A stretch of DNA of 64,000 bases from Methylomonas sp. UP202 (GTDB lineage Bacteria; Pseudomonadota; Gammaproteobacteria; Methylococcales; Methylomonadaceae). The position numbers and the translations under genes are program-made. Where the stretch lies: positions 1,240,001 to 1,304,000 of the forward strand of contig NZ_CP123897.1 of the NCBI RefSeq assembly GCF_029910655.1, given 5' to 3'. This document shows, piece after piece, positions 52,298 to 63,200 of the stretch; the first letter of the stretch is position 1; every line of letters starts with the position of its first letter. The notes beneath the pieces are model-generated. The model was not told where the DNA came from, ran no database searches, and worked only from the letters and a program-made list of their open reading frames with translations.

Positions 52298-53905
52298 ATG
52301 AACGACAGAACCCTATACCGACTTGCTGACTCCACTGCAGTAGAAGCGCTGGTTGATCACTGGGTTGCCTGGCCGCACACTTTTTCGCCGGTCCCCTACA
52401 GCCTGCATATGCTGAATTATCAGAAGAAGAACCTGACCTCGTACCTGCAAAATCCGGAAATTCATCTTAAATCCAGCGCTAATCCAAAACTGCTGGGTGG
52501 TCCTTTTGTGAACGTACCGCTCGACAGAGTGGCCGACATTGCGCAAATGTTGGAACGTATGGGCGGTGAGCATGCGGAAAGTCTACAAATGGCCGAAGAC
52601 CTCATCGCTTTTCAGAATCTGCTGGATCGAGAGGCTATCGGGCAAAGTCTGGAAGTGTATTACCCTCAGCTACCCCAGTCGTTACGCGGTTTCGTCGAAC
52701 TGCTCTATGACTATAACAACCGCCCGATTGTTCGCTGTATCGAGAGCCTTTTTTATAAAAGCCGGCATTACAAAAAGCATTTGCAATCGTTACGGCTTTT
52801 TACCCAAACCCACGACAGAGTCCGTGCGTATTATATGAGTACGCCACGCCTGCCCGATGACGATAGCGTATCTTGGCAGATTCCGTTTGCCGAGTTGGCC
52901 GTCGACGAATTATTCAAACTGGATAGTCAGCCTCAATCCCTGGGCTATATCCGGGAGGTTCTGGGCTTGGATGCTTGCGACGAAGATAAACTGATCCGTT
53001 TATTAACCGCGCAATCGGCTCGCACTGCCGAACCCTGGCAGGGTCCAGGTGCGCGCGTCCGATACCTTGGTCACGCCGGCGTTTTAATCGAAGCCGCTGG
53101 TATTGCCGTGCTGATTGATCCCTTCATTGCTGTAAAACCCAGTCAGGGTGGAATAGATCGTTATAGTTTTCAAGATTTGCCGGCACATATCGATTACGTG
53201 CTAATTACTCATGTTCATCATGACCATTATGTCTTCGAAACCCTATTACGGTTACGGCACAAAATTGGTTGCCTAGTTGTACCTAAAAGTTCGGGCATTT
53301 TTTATGCCGATATCTCGATGAAACTGTTGGCCAGAGAATTGGGTTTTCAGCAGGTCGTTGAAGTTGATCCGTTAGATAGTATCTCGTTTACCGGTGGTGA
53401 GATCGTCGCGGTACCTTTCCTGGGCGAACACAATGATTTGCCTTTTGCGAAAAGCGCCTATTTAGTTCGCGCCGGGAACCGGAAATTGTTGTTTGCTGCC
53501 GATTCGAACTGCCTGGATAAGCACATGTACCAGAATCTATGTGCTGAATATGGATCTATCGACACGGTGTTTTTAGGCATGGAATGCATTGGCGCACCGC
53601 TCTCCTGGGTTTACGGCGCTTTATTACCTAAGCTGCCGGATCACAAGCACTGTCAGGCCAGACGCTCCAACGGCAGCAATGCCGAAGGCGCATTGCAATT
53701 ACTGGAAGCCGTCGGCGCCAATCGCGTCTACGTCTACGCCATTGGTCGCGAGCCGTGGCTGCAATATTTCATGGCGCTGGAGCCGGAAGACGACGATGCC
53801 TACATTCGCGAAATCAACAAAATGTTAACGGTTTGTCATGAGCGTGGCTTTAGCGATGCCCGGCGTCTATATGGATGCGACGAGATTTTTCTAGGCCAGG
53901 ATTAA
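52298..53905 (+). CDS. CmlA-type metallo-beta-lactamase-fold diiron beta-hydroxylase
   Basis: A 535-residue protein, close to CmlA's length (about 530). A unique N-terminal domain of about 240 residues (SLHMLNYQKKNLTSYLQNPE) precedes a metallo-beta-lactamase domain with ITHVHHDHYVFETLL near 305-319. Later FLGEHNDLPF supplies a Glu where hydrolases usually have a His ligand, and LFAADSNCLDKHM an Asp. CmlA hydroxylates the beta-carbon of an amino acid bound to a PCP in chloramphenicol assembly; relatives act on Tyr in glycopeptides and on Leu in FR900359. Sitting 82 bases after NRPS 1 and 38 before NRPS 2, it most likely modifies a residue on one of their carriers. Which residue is unknown. Confidence 0.85.
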   Translation: MNDRTLYRLADSTAVEALVDHWVAWPHTFSPVPYSLHMLNYQKKNLTSYLQNPEIHLKSSANPKLLGGPFVNVPLDRVADIAQMLERMGGEHAESLQMAEDLIAFQNLLDREAIGQSLEVYYPQLPQSLRGFVELLYDYNNRPIVRCIESLFYKSRHYKKHLQSLRLFTQTHDRVRAYYMSTPRLPDDDSVSWQIPFAELAVDELFKLDSQPQSLGYIREVLGLDACDEDKLIRLLTAQSARTAEPWQGPGARVRYLGHAGVLIEAAGIAVLIDPFIAVKPSQGGIDRYSFQDLPAHIDYVLITHVHHDHYVFETLLRLRHKIGCLVVPKSSGIFYADISMKLLARELGFQQVVEVDPLDSISFTGGEIVAVPFLGEHNDLPFAKSAYLVRAGNRKLLFAADSNCLDKHMYQNLCAEYGSIDTVFLGMECIGAPLSWVYGALLPKLPDHKHCQARRSNGSNAEGALQLLEAVGANRVYVYAIGREPWLQYFMALEPEDDDAYIREINKMLTVCHERGFSDARRLYGCDEIFLGQD

Positions 53906-53943
53906 GTCGGCTCTCTTTTATCAACTTAAGGATTCGACACGAC

Positions 53944-56900
53944 ATGACTATCTCAACCGCTAACCCTGTTTCCGTAACAACTGATCGCTCGCGTTTGATT
54001 GCCCGCCTCGGGCAGAATACCACGGCTGACTCGATAACGAAGCGCGCAGCTGGTGAAACGGCGCCTTTATCCTATTCGCAAGAGCGGCTATGGATTATGT
54101 CGCAATTGGAGCCGGACAATCCGATTTATAACGTTGCCGGAGCTGTGCGGCTTGATGGCGCTTTACGCGGCGAGCTGTTGGCGCAAGCCTTGAGCGAAGT
54201 GGTCCGGCGCCACGAAATTTTGCGCAGTCGTTTTTTGGCGTTGGAAGGGGGGCCCGGCCAGCAAGTCGAAACCGAAGCGCAATTGCCGCTGGAAGATTGG
54301 GATTTGTCGGCGTTGGCGGAAAACGAAAAAATGCCGGCTTTCGAGACGCGGGCGCAAGACTTCATTCGCCGTCCGTTCCGGCTAGACCTGCAGCCGCCGC
54401 TTCGGGGAGCATGGGTTGACTTGGGCGGCGAGCGGCAAATTCTGTTGCTGGTCTTACACCATATGGTGTCCGATCGTTGGTCGGTCGCGGTGTTGATGCA
54501 AGAAGTCGCGACCCTTTACCAAGCCTTCGCCGAAGGCCGGCCGTCGCCTTTACCGGAACTGGCGATTCAATACGCCGATTATTGCGTTTGGCAACGCGGC
54601 CGCGACGCGCAACGGCAAAGCCAATTGGAATATTGGACGGCCAAGTTGGCCGGCGCGCCGCCGCTGCTGGAATTGCCCTTGGACCGTCCGCGGCCGCCGC
54701 AGCCTAGTTACAGCGGCGAAGTTTATCGCTTCGAATTAAGCGAGGATTTGAGCCGGCAAGTCAAGCAATTGGCCGGGCAACACAAGGCCACATTGTTCAT
54801 GGTCATGGCGGCGGCGTTTTCGGCGCTGTTGCACCGCTATTCCGGCAGCCGGGATTTTTGCATCGGCTATCCGGTGGCCGGCCGCAATCGTAGCCAGGTT
54901 GCCAGCTTGATCGGTTTTTTCGTCAATACCTTGGTCTTGCGTTGCCGGGTCGACGACGAAATCTCTTTCGCCGACTGGTTGGCTCAGCTTCGCGAGCAAG
55001 CCTTACAGGACCAAAATCACCAAGAATTAGCTTTTGGACAATTATTGGATGCCCTGAATCCGCCCCGCAACCCCAGCCATGCGCCCTTGTTTCAAGTGAT
55101 GTTGGCGGTGCAGAACGTGCCGGCGGCGGATTTTCGGATGGGGAATTTGAATGTTTCGCCTTTGACGTTAAACAACGGCGCCGCTCAGTTCGATTTGACC
55201 TTGTTCGTCGACGAGGTCGAGGGGCGTTTAGCATGCAGTTTCGAGTACGCCAAAGACTTATTCGCCGCCGAAACGATAGAGCGGATGGCCGGGCATTTAC
55301 GGGTTTTGCTGGAACAAGCGGCGGCCGAGCCGAAGCAATCCTTATGGCAATTGACGGCTTTGCCGGCCGAACAGTACCGCAGGATCGTCGAGGAATTTAA
55401 CACCACGGAGCGCGATTATCGAAGCCGGCCGCGATTGGTTCATGCCTTGATCGAGTCTCAATCGGCCAAGACCCCCAACGCCGCAGCCTTACGTTTCGAG
55501 GCCGATTGCCTGAGTTATGCCGAGTTGAATGCCAAAGCCAATCGCTTGGCTCACGAGCTGATCGGGCGAGGCGTGGGGCCGGAAGTCCTGGTCGGCGTTT
55601 GTCTGGAGCGTTCGCTGGAAATGGTGGTCGCGTTGTTGGCTATCCTGAAAGCCGGCGGGGCTTACGTGCCGCTAGATCCCGATTATCCGGCCGAACGGCT
55701 GCGATTTATGCTGGCCGATTGCGAGCCAAGATTGCTGATTGGCCGGCAAAGTTTATGCGGAGCTTGGCCGGAGCCGGCGCTTGCCGGCGTTAGGAAGCTG
55801 TTGCTCGACGACGCCGATACCGAGGCCGCGATCGCTTTACGTTCCGATGTCAATCCCGATGCGGCGGCCATGGGCTTGGCGCCGGTCAATCTTGCTTACG
55901 TTATTTATACCTCCGGTTCGACTGGCCAGCCCAAAGGAGCGATGAACCAGCACGACGCGGTAGTTAACCGTTTGTTGTGGGCGCAAGACCAATATCGGCT
56001 GACGGCTGGCGATAAGGTGATGCAGAAAACGCCCTTCAGCTTCGACGTGTCGGTTTGGGAGTTTTTTCTGCCGTTATTGGCGGGCGCCGAACTGGTGCTG
56101 GCTCGCCCCAAAGGCCATCAAGAGCCCGACTATTTGCAGGACTTGATCGAAGTGGCCGGCGTGACGACCTTGCATTTCGTGCCGTCTATGCTGCAGGCCT
56201 TTTTGCCCGGTTTGGATGCGGCAAAATGCCGTTCCTTGCGGCAAGTGCTATGCAGCGGCGAAGCCTTACCGGCGGCTTTGACAGCAAGGTTTCACGAAGC
56301 CTTGCCGAACGTGGCCTTACATAATCTGTACGGGCCGACCGAGGCGGCGGTCGACGTGACGGCCTGGCCGTGCCAACAAGACGATGGCGCTACGCCGCCT
56401 ATCGGCCGGCCGATTGCCAATACTCGGTTATACATTCTCGATTCCGCGTTGCAGCCTGTGCCGTTGGGGGTTATCGGCGAAATTTATATCGGCGGCATTG
56501 CGGTCGGTCGCGGTTATTGCCGCAAGCCGGCCTTGAGCGCCGAGCGTTTTCTACCCGATCCGTTTGCAGAAGGGGCGCGGCTTTATAAGACCGGCGATTT
56601 GGGGCGCTGGCGCGCCGACGGCGGCATCGATTATCTAGGCCGCAACGATTTTCAAGTCAAGTTGCGCGGTTTTCGCATCGAATTAGGGGAGATCGAAAGC
56701 CGTTTGGCAGCCTGTGACGGCGTCGGCGAGGCGGTCGTGGTAGCCCGTGGCGATCGTTTAGGCGACAAGCGTTTGGTGGCTTATTTGACCAGCCGTTCCG
56801 GCGGCGAATTATCGCTTGGCGAATTGCGCCAGCAGTTGGCGGCCGATTTGCCCGATTACATGTTGCCGGCGGCCTTCGTGCTGTTGCCTTCCTTGCCGTT

Positions 56901-57285
56901 GAACGCCAATGGCAAGCTCGATAGAAGCGCTTTACCGGCACCGGACACGGAGACTGTATTAGGCCGGGAATACCAAGCGCCGCAAGGCGAGGCGGAAGCG
57001 GCGTTGGCCGAAATTTGGCAAGACTTGTTGGAACTCGAGCGTGTCGGCCGTAACGATCATTTTTTCGAATTAGGCGGCCATTCCTTGTTGGCCTTAACGC
57101 TAGTCGAGCGCCTGCGGCAACGAGGTTGGAATTTGCCGGCCCGCGAGGTATTCGCCCGGCCGCTATTGGCGGATCTGGCGGCAGCGATCGCCGAGGATGA
57201 GGCGACCGACTGGATACCGCCGAATCTTATTTCCGATGCTTTTTCATTATCCGCTAATACGCCGACGGAGGAATTCCGGCTATGA
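53944..57285 (+). CDS. NRPS 2: condensation, serine-type adenylation, PCP
   Basis: A 1113-residue single module from ATG 53944 (AAGGA upstream). C domain opens LSYSQERLWIMSQLEPDNP, the LCL type, with active site VLHHMVSDRWSV near 170-180. Adenylation has YVIYTSGSTGQPKGAMNQHD near 652. Specificity residues read D-V-W-H-L-S-L-V-D-K, the established serine code. PCP Ser lies near 1046 (LGGHSLLALTLVERL). The tail (PPNLISDAFSLSANTPTEEFRL) may be a docking segment for NRPS 3. Stop overlaps the NRPS 3 start (ATGA). GC is clearly higher than NRPS 1. The module adds L-Ser to the acyl-aminoacyl chain. Confidence 0.95.
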   Translation: MTISTANPVSVTTDRSRLIARLGQNTTADSITKRAAGETAPLSYSQERLWIMSQLEPDNPIYNVAGAVRLDGALRGELLAQALSEVVRRHEILRSRFLALEGGPGQQVETEAQLPLEDWDLSALAENEKMPAFETRAQDFIRRPFRLDLQPPLRGAWVDLGGERQILLLVLHHMVSDRWSVAVLMQEVATLYQAFAEGRPSPLPELAIQYADYCVWQRGRDAQRQSQLEYWTAKLAGAPPLLELPLDRPRPPQPSYSGEVYRFELSEDLSRQVKQLAGQHKATLFMVMAAAFSALLHRYSGSRDFCIGYPVAGRNRSQVASLIGFFVNTLVLRCRVDDEISFADWLAQLREQALQDQNHQELAFGQLLDALNPPRNPSHAPLFQVMLAVQNVPAADFRMGNLNVSPLTLNNGAAQFDLTLFVDEVEGRLACSFEYAKDLFAAETIERMAGHLRVLLEQAAAEPKQSLWQLTALPAEQYRRIVEEFNTTERDYRSRPRLVHALIESQSAKTPNAAALRFEADCLSYAELNAKANRLAHELIGRGVGPEVLVGVCLERSLEMVVALLAILKAGGAYVPLDPDYPAERLRFMLADCEPRLLIGRQSLCGAWPEPALAGVRKLLLDDADTEAAIALRSDVNPDAAAMGLAPVNLAYVIYTSGSTGQPKGAMNQHDAVVNRLLWAQDQYRLTAGDKVMQKTPFSFDVSVWEFFLPLLAGAELVLARPKGHQEPDYLQDLIEVAGVTTLHFVPSMLQAFLPGLDAAKCRSLRQVLCSGEALPAALTARFHEALPNVALHNLYGPTEAAVDVTAWPCQQDDGATPPIGRPIANTRLYILDSALQPVPLGVIGEIYIGGIAVGRGYCRKPALSAERFLPDPFAEGARLYKTGDLGRWRADGGIDYLGRNDFQVKLRGFRIELGEIESRLAACDGVGEAVVVARGDRLGDKRLVAYLTSRSGGELSLGELRQQLAADLPDYMLPAAFVLLPSLPLNANGKLDRSALPAPDTETVLGREYQAPQGEAEAALAEIWQDLLELERVGRNDHFFELGGHSLLALTLVERLRQRGWNLPAREVFARPLLADLAAAIAEDEATDWIPPNLISDAFSLSANTPTEEFRL

Positions 57286-60200
57286 GTTTGAACGCTGTTT
57301 TTTCGCTGCTGAAATCCCGGAATATCGCCTTATTGGAAGAAGAAGGCGAACTGGTGATACGGGCCCCGCAGGGGGCGATGGACGAAGACTTGCTGGCGCG
57401 GTTGAAACTACATAAGCAGGGTTTGCTGACTGCCTTGCGTAACGGCCGAGATGTATCGATTACGCCGCAAATGCTGACCCTGGTCGAATTAAGCCAGGAA
57501 GAAATCGATGCCATCGTCGCAAACGTCGACGGCGGTGCCGCCAATATTCAAGATATTTATCCCTTGGCGCCGTTACAGGAAGGTATCTTGTTTCATCATT
57601 TGCTGGAAAGCCAAGGCGATCCTTACGTTACGCGGACCCAAATCGTCTTCGAAAATCGGCGCTATTTGGATCATTTTCTCGCGGCCTTGCAAACCGTGAT
57701 CGAGCGGCACGATATTTTACGCAGCGCTATGCATTGGCAAGGCTTGCGGCAGCCGGTGCAGGTCGTGCAGCGCCGGGCGAAATTGCCGGTACACGACTTA
57801 TACGGCGGCGACGCAGAAGCCCGTTTGTCGGCGGCAACGGACCCCAGACAGTGCCGGATGAATTTGCAACAAGCGCCTTTATTGCAGGTTTACATCGCCG
57901 CCGAGCAGGACGGTTTGGGTTGGCGTTTGGTGTTACTGAATCATCACTTGATCGACGACAACTATACCTTACAGTTGGTGTTGTCGGAAATTCGCTTGTT
58001 GCTGGCCGGGCGCGGCGACGAGTTGCGGGCGCCTTTGCCGTATCGCAATTTTATCGCCAGGATGCGCCGCACTTCGCAGGCCGAACACGAGGCTTATTTT
58101 CGAGAGCAACTGAGCGACGTTTATGAGACTACTGCGCCGTTCGGTTTATTGAACGTGCAAGGCGACGGCGGTAAAGTCGAAGAAGCGACCTTGCGCTTGG
58201 ACACGGAATTATCGCGGCGGATACGCGATACGGCGCGCAGTTGCAGCGTTAGTCCGGCCGGTTTGCTGCATGCCGTTTGGGCGGTGGTGATGGGGCGCTG
58301 CAGCGGCCGCGACGACGTAGTGTTCGGTACGGTGTTGTCCGGGCGTTTGCACGGCGGTGTCGGCGCCGAACGGGCTGTTGGGATGTTCATCAATACCTTG
58401 CCGATCCGCGTGCCGTTAGGGCGGCACGCTTGCCGCGAGGTGGTTGCGTTGACGCATCGGCGCTTGAATAGCTTATTGGCGCACGAACAAGCCTCGTTGG
58501 CGACGGCGCAACGCTGTAGCGCCGTGCCGTCCGGCATGCCGTTGTTTACGACCTTGATCAATTATAGGCATGCGGCCATCGTCGAGGCGGACGATAAGGC
58601 TTTGACGGTCTGGGAGGGGGCGCGGGTATTGTTCAGCGAGGAGCGCAGCAATTATCCATTGACGTTGACGGTCGACGATTTCGGCGATGAATTCGCCTTG
58701 AGCGTGCAAGCGGCGCCGGAAATCGATCCTTTGCGTATCGTCGACTATATGAGAACCGTTGTCGAGGGCTTGGTCGAGGCCTTGCGCCACAATCCCGATA
58801 AAGCGGTTGCCGAAATCGCCATGTTATCCGCGGCCGAGAAGCGGGAATTATTATTCGATTGGAACGCAACCGCTGTCGACTACCCAGAGGCGTCTTGCTT
58901 ACAGGCCTTATTCGAAGCTCAAGTCGAGAAAACGCCGGATGCCGTTGCCTTGAGCTTCGAAGATAACAGCCTGACTTACGCTGAACTGAATGCCAAGGCC
59001 AACCAGCTGGCACATTATTTGATCGAGCACGGCGTCGGCCCGGACGTGCTGGTGGGTATCTGCATCGAGCGCTCGTTGGAGATGGTGATCGGCCTGCTGG
59101 GCGTCTTGAAGGCAGGCGGGGCTTACGTGCCGCTCGATCCTCACTATCCCGAAGAACGGCTGCGTTACATGCTGGACGACGCCGGCGTCAGCCTGCTGTT
59201 GACCCGTTCCGGTTTGGTGGAGTTAACGGATTTCGATCGGCAACGCAGTTTTTATTTGGACGCCGATTGGCTGCAGGCGGCGTTTTACCCGGCACACAAT
59301 CCCGCCGTTCGCAACCGGTCGCAGGACTTGGCCTACATCATCTACACCTCGGGCTCGACCGGCCAGCCCAAAGGTGTGGCGGTGGCGCACGGCAATGCAC
59401 TGCATTCGACCCAAGCGCGTTTTGGCTATTATGCCGATCCGGTCGAGGCTTATTTATTATTGTCTTCGTTCGCTTTCGACAGCTCGGTGGCTGGCATCTT
59501 CTGGACGCTGGGGCAGGGCGGTTGTTTGTGTTTGCCGAGCGAGGAGGCGGGTAAAGACCCTGCGGCTTTGGCCGCTTTGATCGAACGCCAGCGGGTTTCG
59601 CATCTGTTGGCCTTGCCGTCGCTGTACGGCTTGTTGCTCGAACAAGCCCCCGAACGAATGAGTAGCCTAAAGGCCGCCATCGTCGCCGGCGAAGCCTGCG
59701 CCACCGAAGTCGTTAAGCGTCATTTCGCTATTTTGCCGGTCGTCAAACTCTACAACGAATACGGCCCGACCGAGGGCACAGTGTGGAGCAGCGTTTACCA
59801 AGCCGGTTTGGACGACCTCGATCGGACGTTGGCGATCGGTAGGCCGGTCGCCAACGTCCGCCTGTATATTCTGGACAAATCGCTCAATCCGCTGCCGGTT
59901 GGCGTCGCCGGCGAACTTTACATCGGCGGCGCCGGCATCGTGCGCGGCTATCTGAACCGCCCCGAGCTGACGGCCGAACGTTTTATCCCCGATCCCTTCC
60001 TGGCCGGCAGCGGCCGTTTATACCGAACCGGCGACTTGGCTCGCTACCGGGCCGACGGGGCGATCGAGTTTTTGGGGCGCATCGATCACCAGGTAAAGAT
60101 TCGCGGTTTCAGGATAGAACTCGGCGAAATCGAAGCCGAGCTGCTGAAACAGCCGGCGGTCAAGGAAGCGGTGGTCATGGCGAGAGAAGACCAACCCGGC

Positions 60201-63200
60201 GACAAACGCTTGGTGGCTTACGTCGTCGAAGCGCAAGCCGGCGGCTTGCAAGCCGGCGACCTGAAAGATGAATTAAGGCAAACCTTGCCGGACTACATGC
60301 TGCCCGGCGCCTTCGTGATATTGGAACAGATGCCGCTGTCCGCCAACGGTAAACTGGACCGTAAACGGCTGCCGGCGCCGGATTGGAACGGACAAGCGGC
60401 GGGCCGATACGAAGCGCCGCAAAATGCCGTCGAAGCCGCCTTGGCGCAAATCTGGCAAGGCTTGCTGAGCGTTGAGGGCGTCGGCCGCCACGATAATTTC
60501 TTCGCCTTGGGCGGCGATTCTATCCTCAGCATCCAGATGGTCAGCCGCGCCCGGCAGTCCGGTATCGTCGTGACGCCCAAACAGCTATTCGAACGGCCGA
60601 CGATCGCGGAATTGGCAATGGTCGCCGAAACCGCCAGCACGGCAGTCGCCGAGCAAGGCATCGTGACGGGAGATGTGAGCCTGACGCCGATTCAATATTG
60701 GTTCTTCGAACAAGGTTTCGCCGATCCTCATCACTGGAATCAAGCCTTGATGCTGAGCGTCAAGCCCGGGCTGACGCCGGCGCTGTTCGAGGCCGCGCTA
60801 CGCAAACTGTTGGTTCAGCACGACGCCCTGCGGATGCGCTTCACGGAAGAAACGGGCCGGTGGCGGCAATCCAACCTGGGTGAAGAGACTCACCCATTCT
60901 TCGAATGCGTCGATTTGTCCGCCGTCCCGGGCGAACAACGTAGCGATCTGTTGCAAGCGAAAGCGGGCGCCTGCCAAGCGTCACTGAATCTAAGCCAAGG
61001 GCCGTTGCTGCGCGTGGTTTGGTTCGAGCTAGGCAATGGCGAGCGGCGCGTGCTGATCGTCATTCACCACTTAGTGGTTGACGGCGTATCCTGGCGCATT
61101 TTGTTGGAAGACTTGGAAAGCGTTTGCCGGCAAGGCATGGCCGGTCAAAGTTTAAGTCTACCGGCCAAAACGACGTCTTTTCAACATTGGGCCGCGCGCC
61201 AACTGCAACTGACGCGCGACGGCAGTTTGGACTTGCATGCCGATTACTGGCTGGACCCGCGTCGCCGGCAAGTCGAGGCATTATCGGCCGACGAGGCGGA
61301 CGGTGCCAATCTGGCCGGTTTGGAATACGAAGTCGTCATTGCGCTGAGCGAGGAGCAGACGCGTTATTTGCTGCAAGAGGTCGCGGCCGCCTACCGGACG
61401 CAGATCGACGATCTCTTATGGACGGCATTAATTTTGAGCTTGCACGACTGGCAAGACGAAAGAGTATCTTCGCTCGGCCGAGACGCTACCCGCTATTGGT
61501 TGATCGACCGCGAAGGCCACGGTCGCGAACACTTGGCTGATGACCTCGACGTGTCGCGAACCGTCGGCTGGTTTACCAGCGTTTATCCGCTGTTATTGAC
61601 GGTCGATGCCGAGGCCGGCTTGGCGCAAACGCTGAAAAGCGTCAAAGAACAATTGCGGGCCGTCCCGGCGAACGGCATAAGCTACGGCCTGCTGCGCTAT
61701 TTATCGGCCGATGCCGAAACCCGGCAGCGCTTGGCCGACTTACCGCAGGCCGAGATCATTTTCAATTACTTGGGACAGCTCGACCGGGGATTGGCGGCGG
61801 ACGGCTTGTTCGCGCCGGCTTCGGAGGCGGTAGGGCCTAGCCATGCCGCCGCCGGCGAACGCTGCTACGAACTCGACGTCGTGGCCGGCATACAAGGCGA
61901 GCGTTTGCAATTGAGCTGGCGTTATAGCCGCGAACGCTACCACCGCGACAGCCTAGAAAAATTAGCCGAGCGTTACTTGCAGCATTTGCAAACGCTGATA
62001 GTGCATTGCCGTTTAGCCGAAAACGGCGGCTACACGCCGTCGGATTTCCCGCTGGCCGCCTTAAACCAAACCCAATTGGACGCGTTACACTTGCCGGTAC
62101 GGCAGATCGACGATCTTTATCCCTTGGCACCCTTGCAACAAGGCTTAATGTTTCACAGCCTGTACGAACCGGACACTCAAGCGTATCGCATACAACTGGC
62201 TTGCCGCTTGCAAGGGCCGCTCGATATGGCCGCTTTCCGCGAGGCTTGGCAGCAACTATTGGTGAGGCATGCCGTTTTGCGTAGCCGTTTTCTGCTGCAA
62301 GGCGGCGAACAGGCCTTGCAAATCGTCGAGCGCCAAACCAGTTTGGCGATTGCCGAGCACGATTGGCGGCAAGACACGGCGAGCGAACGGCAGGCACGTT
62401 GGCTGGCGTTGCAAGCCGCCGATCATGCGCAAGGCTTCGATTTCAACCAAGCGCCGCTGATGCGCTTGAATGTGGTCGAATGCCAAGCGGACGAACATTA
62501 CCTGCTGTGGAGTTACCATCATATCTTGATCGACGGCTGGAGCATGCCGTTGCTGATCAAAGAAGTCTTCACGACTTACCATGCCTTGCGGCAGGGCGAA
62601 CGGCCCAAATTGGCGCCGGTTCAAGCTTACCGCGACTATATCGCTTGGTTGCAGGCACAGGACAAACAAGCGGCCGAAGCGTACTGGCGGCAGCAATTGG
62701 CCGGCTTCGAAGCGGCCACCGTGCTCGGCGCCGACCGAGGCGTCGGTAGTAAAACTTGGGTGGGCGAAATCCGTAGCGGCAGCCTGAGCTTAACGGCGGC
62801 AGCCAGCCAAGCGTTGCAGCGCTACGTCCGCCACCGGCAAATCACGCTCAACACCTTGGCGCAAGCCGCGTGGGGATTGTTGCTCAGCCACTATAGCGGC
62901 AACGGCGACGTGGTGTTCGGCATCACGGTCTCCGGCCGTCCGGCGGAATTGGCCGGCATCGAAAACCAAGTTGGTCTGTTCATCAACACGCTGCCGATGC
63001 GGGTTAGTATCGATCCGCAGCAGACGGTTGGCGATTGCTTGCAAGCCTTATTCGCCCAGAATCAGGCGATGCGCCGTTACGAATACTCACCGTTGGCGCA
63101 AGTGCAAACCTGGTCCGAGATCGGACGCGGTCAAGCCTTATTCGAAAGCCTTTTGGTCTTCGAAAACTACCCGATCGACCAAGCGCTGGCGACGATAGGC

